Shown: positions 6,730 to 11,670 of the stretch, piece after piece
Layout of the letters: each line of letters opens with the position of its first letter
Numbering within the stretch: the stretch's first letter is position 1
Origin: DATGIQ01 sp035295665
GTDB taxonomy: Bacteria > Planctomycetota > Planctomycetia > Gemmatales > Gemmataceae
Direction of reading: 5' to 3'
DNA: 11,670 bases
NCBI GenBank assembly: GCA_035295665.1
Contig: DATGIQ010000307.1
Location: 1 to 11,670 of the forward strand
Program-made: the position numbers and the translations under genes
The notes under the pieces: generated by a model
What the model saw: the letters and a program-made list of their open reading frames with translations, nothing else
What the model was told of the DNA's origin: nothing
Databases searched by the model: none

Positions 6730-8895
6730 TTATTCCCGGTAGAACCCCCTGCCCTCGGCTGCGAGCCGGCGCATTTGGTCGGTGGCGTGGAAACGCGGTC
6801 CCAGGCTCTCATAGTGCCCGAGCTTTTCCAGCACCTTTGCCAAACCGAGGCCGTCCGCCCAGCGCAACAACCCACCCCGGAATGCCGGGAAGCCGATCCC
6901 CAGGATCAGTCCCATGTCCACGTCGCCTGGATCGCGCACAATCCCTTCCATCAGCACCCGACTGGCCTCGATGAGCATCGGCAGGAAGAGCCGATCGGTA
7001 ATCTCTTCCGGGCTGATCGCGCGCTGGGCGGTCCGGCATTTTGCCAAGATTCCCTCCAGGGCCGGATCATCCGATCCGCGGGATCCCTTGGCATAGCTGT
7101 AAAAACCGGCTCCCGATTTTTGCCCGAGGCGCTTGGCCGCAACCAGCTCATCGAGGATGTGGGTCGTCTTGGCGCGATCAGCGAACGCGGTGTTGACAAC
7201 CCGGCCGGCATAGAGCGATGTGTCCAGGCCGACGAGATCGTTCAGCGTGATTGGCCCCATCGGCATGCCAAACGCCGCGGCTGCTTTATCGATGGCGCGG
7301 GGATGAGCCCCTTCCTCCAGGAGGACCAGGGATTCGTTGAGATACGGGAACAAGATGCGATTGACCAGGAATCCCGGACAGTCCCGAACCACGATCGGGG
7401 TCTTGCCGATGCGCTTGGCCAGGGCCACCAGTGTCACCACCGTGGCGTCACTGGTCTGTTCGCCCCGAATCACTTCGACCAGCTGCATGCGATCCACGGG
7501 ATTGAAAAAGTGCATGCCAGCGAAATTCTCGGGATGCGCAACCGCCCGGGCCATGCGCGTGATGGAAATCGTGGACGTATTCGATGCCAGGATCGCGTCG
7601 GGGGGCAGAATCGGTTGCAGTTCTCGATAGACGCGCACCTTGCTTTCTTCTTTTTCGATGATGGCCTCGATGACGACATCGCGGTCGGCCATGGCCTGGA
7701 GCGTACCGGTCGTGCTGAGCCGGCCCAGGGTGGCGACGAGATCGGAGGGGGACATTCGGCCAATCTCGATCCGGCTCTCCAGGACTTTGGCGATGCTGGC
7801 GACGCCGGCTTGGAGTGCCTGGGGGACGGTGTCTAGCAACAAGACGGGGATACCACGGCGGATGTGCGCACCGGCAATCCCTGCGCCCATGAGCCCAGCA
7901 CCCAGAACGCCGACGCGCTCCACGGAGCGCGGCTGCACCGCCCCGTTCACCACGCCAGGGTCCTTTTGCAAACGCTGCGTCATGAAGAAGACGGCAATCA
8001 AATTCCGCGAGATGGGGCTGCCCACCAGGGGCACGAACGATTCCGTTTCGATCCGTAGCCCTTCATCGAGCGGCACATTGCAGCCCTTGAAAATGGCCTC
8101 CAGGGCAGCCACGGGAGCCGGAAATTGCCCCTTGGTTTTCGCAAGCACTTGGGCTCGGGCAACGACAAAGCTGAAGGAGAGCTGCTCCTCGCTCAGGCCG
8201 ACCGGCTGCCGTTTGCGCCGCCGGGTCTCGGTCCAGGATTCTGATGTCTGTGCCCAGTGCAGAAGCCGCTGCGCTTCCTCCAGCAGCCGCTCGGCAGGCA
8301 CGATATCGAAGACGATCCCTAGTTCGCGCGCCCGAGAGGCCGAGATGGCTTCGCCAGAGCAGATCAATTCTGCGGCCAAGGAAGGTCCGATCAGACGGGA
8401 CAAACGCTGCGTGCCACCCCAGCCGGGAAAGAGTCCGATCTTGACCTCGGGGAAGCCAAATTCGGTCTTGACGTTGTTGCCGGCCAGTCGATAGTCGAAT
8501 CCGAGCGCCATTTCCAGACCACCGCCCATGCAGGATCCATCGACCGCGGCCACGGTGGGAAACGGTAAGGCTTCGATGGCCGCGATGATTTCCAGGCCAC
8601 GCTGCACCATGGCCCGCACCTGGTCTGGTTCGGCGTTGGCACTGCCCAATTCACGTAGGTCAGCGCCGGCGATGAACATCCCCGGTTTGCCGCTGCGGAG
8701 AATCAAGCCACGCAGATCGGTCCGGCTTGCCAATTGCGCGAGAGTGGCTTGGAACTCTGCCAGGACCGCCTGACCTAGGGTGTTGGCGCGGCTGTTGGGC
8801 AAGTCGAACGTGAGGAGGCCAATCGCGCCGTTCAGAATTTCCAGACGCAGGGCCGGCGCTGTGGATTTCCCGGAGTCGGGCGGAGACGGAGGCAT
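6730..8895 (-). CDS. fadJ: Fatty-acid oxidation multifunctional protein (enoyl-CoA hydratase / 3-hydroxyacyl-CoA dehydrogenase)
   Basis: The product is 721 aa from ATG 8895, close to the roughly 715-730 aa of FadJ/FadB. A start at 8958 is also in frame, but the AAAGGAG 8 nt before 8895 and the low-complexity extension argue against it. Residues about 15-200 are a crotonase domain: GMFIAGADL near 72-80 for the oxyanion hole, GGGLEMAL with Glu128, and FGFPEVKIG with Glu150, matching the two catalytic glutamates of FadB. Residues about 327-505 are an NAD-binding hydroxyacyl-CoA dehydrogenase domain with VGVLGAGLMGAGIAG (329-342), NTSTIS (439-444) and GMHFFNPV, where His462 is the catalytic histidine and Glu474 its likely partner. 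C-terminal dehydrogenase domains follow, with RDCPGFLVNRI at 504-514 and a final GFPAFRGG. It hydrates enoyl-CoA and oxidises the resulting 3-hydroxyacyl-CoA with NAD in cytosolic beta-oxidation. No thiolase partner is visible in the window. The choice of fadJ rather than fadB is by resemblance, not proof. Confidence 0.92.
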   Translation of the reverse strand: MPPSPPDSGKSTAPALRLEILNGAIGLLTFDLPNSRANTLGQAVLAEFQATLAQLASRTDLRGLILRSGKPGMFIAGADLRELGSANAEPDQVRAMVQRGLEIIAAIEALPFPTVAAVDGSCMGGGLEMALGFDYRLAGNNVKTEFGFPEVKIGLFPGWGGTQRLSRLIGPSLAAELICSGEAISASRARELGIVFDIVPAERLLEEAQRLLHWAQTSESWTETRRRKRQPVGLSEEQLSFSFVVARAQVLAKTKGQFPAPVAALEAIFKGCNVPLDEGLRIETESFVPLVGSPISRNLIAVFFMTQRLQKDPGVVNGAVQPRSVERVGVLGAGLMGAGIAGAHIRRGIPVLLLDTVPQALQAGVASIAKVLESRIEIGRMSPSDLVATLGRLSTTGTLQAMADRDVVIEAIIEKEESKVRVYRELQPILPPDAILASNTSTISITRMARAVAHPENFAGMHFFNPVDRMQLVEVIRGEQTSDATVVTLVALAKRIGKTPIVVRDCPGFLVNRILFPYLNESLVLLEEGAHPRAIDKAAAAFGMPMGPITLNDLVGLDTSLYAGRVVNTAFADRAKTTHILDELVAAKRLGQKSGAGFYSYAKGSRGSDDPALEGILAKCRTAQRAISPEEITDRLFLPMLIEASRVLMEGIVRDPGDVDMGLILGIGFPAFRGGLLRWADGLGLAKVLEKLGHYESLGPRFHATDQMRRLAAEGRGFYRE

Positions 8896-8903
8896 AGGAT
8901 GGA

Positions 8904-8910
8904 CTCCTTT
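8904..8910 (-). promoter_or_regulatory. Shine-Dalgarno that fixes the FadJ-like start
   Basis: The minus strand reads AAAGGAG followed by 8 nt and ATG at 8895. This decides for 8895 over the longer in-frame start at 8958, whose 21 extra residues (Arg/Pro-rich) resemble no part of the crotonase family. Confidence 0.75.
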
Positions 8911-8994
8911 ACGGATTCGTGCCGCTGGTGGATTACGATCTGCACCTCTTCCTGCCAAGGAAGACGATCGAGGAGGAATTGGGCGAACACGGCA

Positions 8995-11670
8995 TCATTG
9001 GCAAGCCTTCAGAAATGCTACCAAGTCGGCCAATTCTTGTGGTTTTAATTGCTGGTCGAGGCCCGACGGCATTACCGAGACTTTGCTCGGCTGCATCTCT
9101 TCGATCTCGGTCCGGGCGATGCGCACTTCCTGGTTGGCCCCGGTGACGAGCACGACTTCATCCGGAGCGTCCTTGCGGAGAATGCCGTTGTAGATCTTGC
9201 CATCCTTGGTGGCGACCAGCCACGGTTCATAGCTGCGCACGAAACTGGCGCTGGGAAAGACGATGGCCTCAAGCAAATCCTGCTTCGTGCGAATCCTGCC
9301 GATGTGGGTAAGATCAGGGCCTACGTTGCCGCCCAGATAGCCGATGGCGTGGCAAGAGGAGCAAGCTACTTTGGGATTCTGGAATACCGCCTGGCCTCGT
9401 CGAATATCGCCGGAATGCAGTTCGGCGACGAGCTGCTCCAATCGGGCCTTCTGCTTGGCCAAATCGGCATCCCCGGAGGCGAAGAGTTCCTCGGCTTCCT
9501 TCCGCACACTGGGAGTGAATTGTTTCAAGCGTGGCCTGAGCATCTCCAGGCGCACCGCCAATCGCGCCGGCGACTCCTTCAGAGCGGCCAAGAGGCAATG
9601 GCCCACGCTGTCATCGGCGGACTGGGCAAAGGCGTCCAGGAGTCGATTCACTTCCATCGGCCCGACTGTCTTGAGCGATTCGGTCAGAGCGCGGAGTTGC
9701 TCGGAAGTCAATTTCGCCTGTGCCAAAACTTCAGCAGCCAAGATCCGCGCGGCCGCGGCTTGCTCCGCTGCCAGCTGGGCGCACAAAAAGTGGAAGAGCG
9801 AGGCATCTACGTGCGTCAGTCCGTCCGGCAAGGCGGCGAGTGCATTCAGGCGCAGACCGACGGGTGCCTCGGTGCTATTACCAATCTGCAATAAAGCGGC
9901 GACAAGCTTTTCGGGCCGCTGTTTGGGCATCCGCAAGGCACGGGTGGTGGAGACGGCTTCCTGAACCAGCGGCATGTCGCTACTTGCCAGCAGTTGCGTC
10001 AGGCCGGCAAGCCAGGATTCGGGCGCTTCCTTGAGGTTCGACTGGGCCATTGCACGCAGGACAATTCGGCGGGCGTCCGGTGCGGCTCCAGAATCGAGCA
10101 GCCGCTCGGCCAAAAATTCCTGTACCCGCTTGGTGCGGGCAAACCGCGCTAGCTGAGCCACCAATTGGTCGCGCTCGGCCGCAGTGAGGTTCTGTGCTGC
10201 CAGGCGGTCCCGCAGGACGCCGGCCAGAGATCCTCCCCATTCCGGATGATGGCTGGCAATCCACCAGGCGGTTTCGCGCATGCGCGGGTCGGCGGCAGCG
10301 AATTCCGCGGCGACCGTGCTGGTTTCGAGACCGCCATGGTCCATCTGGTCCAGGGCAATCAGGGCGGCCCGACGAATGCGGACATTCGAGCTGCTCAGGC
10401 CGGCCGCGGTGGCTTCGCGGTCGGCAATCTCGATCAAGGCATAGGTCAAGGAATGTTCCAGCACGCGGTCGGCCGGGTTTCCCACGGCTTCGAGAAGCGC
10501 GGGCACAGCAGCTTTGTCGCCGATGCGTCCGAGCGCCTCGGCTGCTGCCCGCCGGTTGTGCAACGATGGATTCTTCAGCAGTCGGAGCAGGTCCGGCATT
10601 GCCTCACGGTCGCGCCAGACGCTCACCGAATGAATCGCAGCCTGGCGGACGATTTCATCCGAATCTGCGAGAGCCCGACGCGCAGCCGTCCGCGCTGTCG
10701 CCTGGTCAATTCGGGTTGCGGCCCAAACGGCGTTTTGCCGGGCCGTCACGGATGGATGGGAGCCCAGCACGTGCGCCAGCGCCGGCACGGCATCCGCACC
10801 TCTTTCAGCCAATGTCTGCACCGCACGCCGGCGCACCGCTGAACGCGGATCATCCAGGAGCCGTGTCAACTCCTGGGCCGACAGCCGCGACCATGCTAGT
10901 GTTTGACCCCGAGGATCGTCGATGCGCGGGGCACCCTTGCGACGGATGCGGTAGATCGCACCCAGGATGTCCGGCTTGTGCAGTTGCGAGGTCGGGCAGC
11001 AGAGCTTGTACCAGCCGCCGGTATCGATCACCAGCAGACTTCCATCGGCGTCCTCCAGCACGTCGGTCGGGTGGAAATCGAGGTTGTTCGAAACCAGGAA
11101 ATCTTCATCACGTACCCGGAACGTGGCCCCCTCGGGTTCGAGTATGTGGCGGGTAACCTTGTGCAGATTGAACAGGGCGGCAAACAGGTTATCTTGGTAC
11201 TCCGGACCGAAGACACGCGATTCATAGCGCACCAGGCCGCATGGCGCGGCGGCTCCGAAGTGCGTGAGCACGGGCATCAAATCGGGGCCGGTCCATGGAT
11301 GGTCGTAGATAACATCATGATCTTTGCCGTAGATGCCGCCATAAATTGCATGGATTATCCCGTCGCGGCGGCCGCCGCCGGGATGCTGGAGAAACGTGGT
11401 CGTGAAGATGCGTTCGCCGCCGGGAGTGAAAACCACTTTCACCGGATTATCCATGCCGCCGGTCATCACCGGTTCGAGTCCGGTGCCGTCGGGCCGGCAG
11501 CGAAAAATATGGGCGGCCCGTGTCACGAAAGGCGGCCGGCCCGGACGCTCGTAGGTCTGCTTTGCAAATGCTCCCTTGCACCAGTAAATCCAGCCATCCA
11601 GGCCGAGGTACGGTCCGTGCAAATCGTTGGCACAGCCGGTAAGCGTCTTCCCCTGAAACCATTCCACGCG
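8995..11670 (-). CDS. PVC-type dehydrogenase-like protein with HEAT repeats and C-terminal cytochrome c domain, N-terminus outside the window
   Basis: The frame is open to the right edge and 891 residues are present. The GTG at 11667 is an internal valine (RVEWFQGKTL), not a start, because the well-conserved propeller part is already under way. Residues about 1-245 form the C-terminal part of a sorbosone/glucose dehydrogenase-like propeller, with DGWIYWCKGAF, FGAAAPCGL and HPTDVLEDADGSLLVIDTGGWY. Residues about 262-560 are PBS-lyase-type HEAT repeats (for example RRAAAEALGRIGDKAAVPAL), with further helical repeats to about 740. Residues about 755-891 are a class I-like cytochrome c domain: heme motif CSSCH at 770-774, GPDL shortly after, and MPSGL with Met867 as probable axial ligand. 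This matches the planctomycete 'membrane-bound dehydrogenase domain' plus 'heme-binding domain' families (TIGR02604/TIGR02603 type). It is expected to be exported; the signal peptide is not visible. Substrate unknown. The next gene begins 99 bp downstream. Confidence 0.9.
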   Translation of the reverse strand, partial: RVEWFQGKTLTGCANDLHGPYLGLDGWIYWCKGAFAKQTYERPGRPPFVTRAAHIFRCRPDGTGLEPVMTGGMDNPVKVVFTPGGERIFTTTFLQHPGGGRRDGIIHAIYGGIYGKDHDVIYDHPWTGPDLMPVLTHFGAAAPCGLVRYESRVFGPEYQDNLFAALFNLHKVTRHILEPEGATFRVRDEDFLVSNNLDFHPTDVLEDADGSLLVIDTGGWYKLCCPTSQLHKPDILGAIYRIRRKGAPRIDDPRGQTLAWSRLSAQELTRLLDDPRSAVRRRAVQTLAERGADAVPALAHVLGSHPSVTARQNAVWAATRIDQATARTAARRALADSDEIVRQAAIHSVSVWRDREAMPDLLRLLKNPSLHNRRAAAEALGRIGDKAAVPALLEAVGNPADRVLEHSLTYALIEIADREATAAGLSSSNVRIRRAALIALDQMDHGGLETSTVAAEFAAADPRMRETAWWIASHHPEWGGSLAGVLRDRLAAQNLTAAERDQLVAQLARFARTKRVQEFLAERLLDSGAAPDARRIVLRAMAQSNLKEAPESWLAGLTQLLASSDMPLVQEAVSTTRALRMPKQRPEKLVAALLQIGNSTEAPVGLRLNALAALPDGLTHVDASLFHFLCAQLAAEQAAAARILAAEVLAQAKLTSEQLRALTESLKTVGPMEVNRLLDAFAQSADDSVGHCLLAALKESPARLAVRLEMLRPRLKQFTPSVRKEAEELFASGDADLAKQKARLEQLVAELHSGDIRRGQAVFQNPKVACSSCHAIGYLGGNVGPDLTHIGRIRTKQDLLEAIVFPSASFVRSYEPWLVATKDGKIYNGILRKDAPDEVVLVTGANQEVRIARTEIEEMQPSKVSVMPSGLDQQLKPQELADLVAFLKACQ

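Noticed and set aside
6682..7836. A 384-codon plus-strand open frame and other long plus-strand frames (7640-8494, 9049-9894, 10194-11156)
   Set aside because: All are antisense to the FadJ-like and cytochrome genes, which have intact catalytic and heme motifs on the minus strand. The plus products are low-complexity and rich in Arg, Gly or Ser.
8947..8964. 6-bp inverted repeat in the gap between the cytochrome and FadJ-like genes as a terminator
   Set aside because: The stem is short and no T-run follows on the minus strand.
11665..11667. GTG at 11667 as the start of the cytochrome protein
   Set aside because: The frame is open to the window edge and the residues here already belong to the conserved propeller region, so this is an internal valine of a gene that begins outside the window.

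Overview
The window looks like a chromosomal stretch from a planctomycete (Planctomycetota), with GC-rich DNA and every convincing gene on the minus strand. Two independent signatures support this. The protein at the left edge begins with a Planc_extracel-type N-terminal motif (EPLEDRLVLNS). The protein at the right edge has the propeller, HEAT-repeat and CxxCH heme-domain architecture typical of the Planctomycetes-Verrucomicrobia group.

Layout in the direction of transcription (right to left). (1) 8995-11670: C-terminal 891 residues of a large PVC-type dehydrogenase-like protein with HEAT repeats and a C-terminal cytochrome c domain; its start lies outside the window. (2) 6730-8895: a fatty-acid beta-oxidation multifunctional protein (enoyl-CoA hydratase plus 3-hydroxyacyl-CoA dehydrogenase, FadJ/FadB type). 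(3) 6019-6702: a YdjM-type membrane-bound putative metal-dependent hydrolase, 27 bp after the previous gene and probably co-transcribed with it. A hairpin followed by a T-rich tract at 5944-5979 probably ends this transcription unit. (4) 4975-5865 and 4046-4927: two tandem paralogues encoding secreted HAF-repeat proteins with PEP-CTERM sorting tails, 47 bp apart and flanked by copies of a 16-bp direct repeat. A plausible sigma70-like promoter lies just before the first. (5) 3496-4045: about 550 bp without a credible gene, holding a 49-bp imperfect inverted repeat. (6) 1-3495: the first 1165 residues of a very large mosaic surface protein (propeller-like region, LamG/jelly-roll-like region, PKD-like and bacterial Ig-like domains) that runs off the left edge.

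Functionally the left half is cell-surface accessory material: three exported proteins that carry two different surface or export signals side by side. The right half is metabolism and electron transfer. I see no mobile element, CRISPR array, tRNA or rRNA, and no clear new defence or biosynthetic system. The most notable items are the recent-looking tandem duplication of the HAF/PEP-CTERM gene with preserved junction repeats, the long inverted repeat upstream of the giant surface protein, and the compact terminator/triple-repeat/promoter region at 5913-5996.
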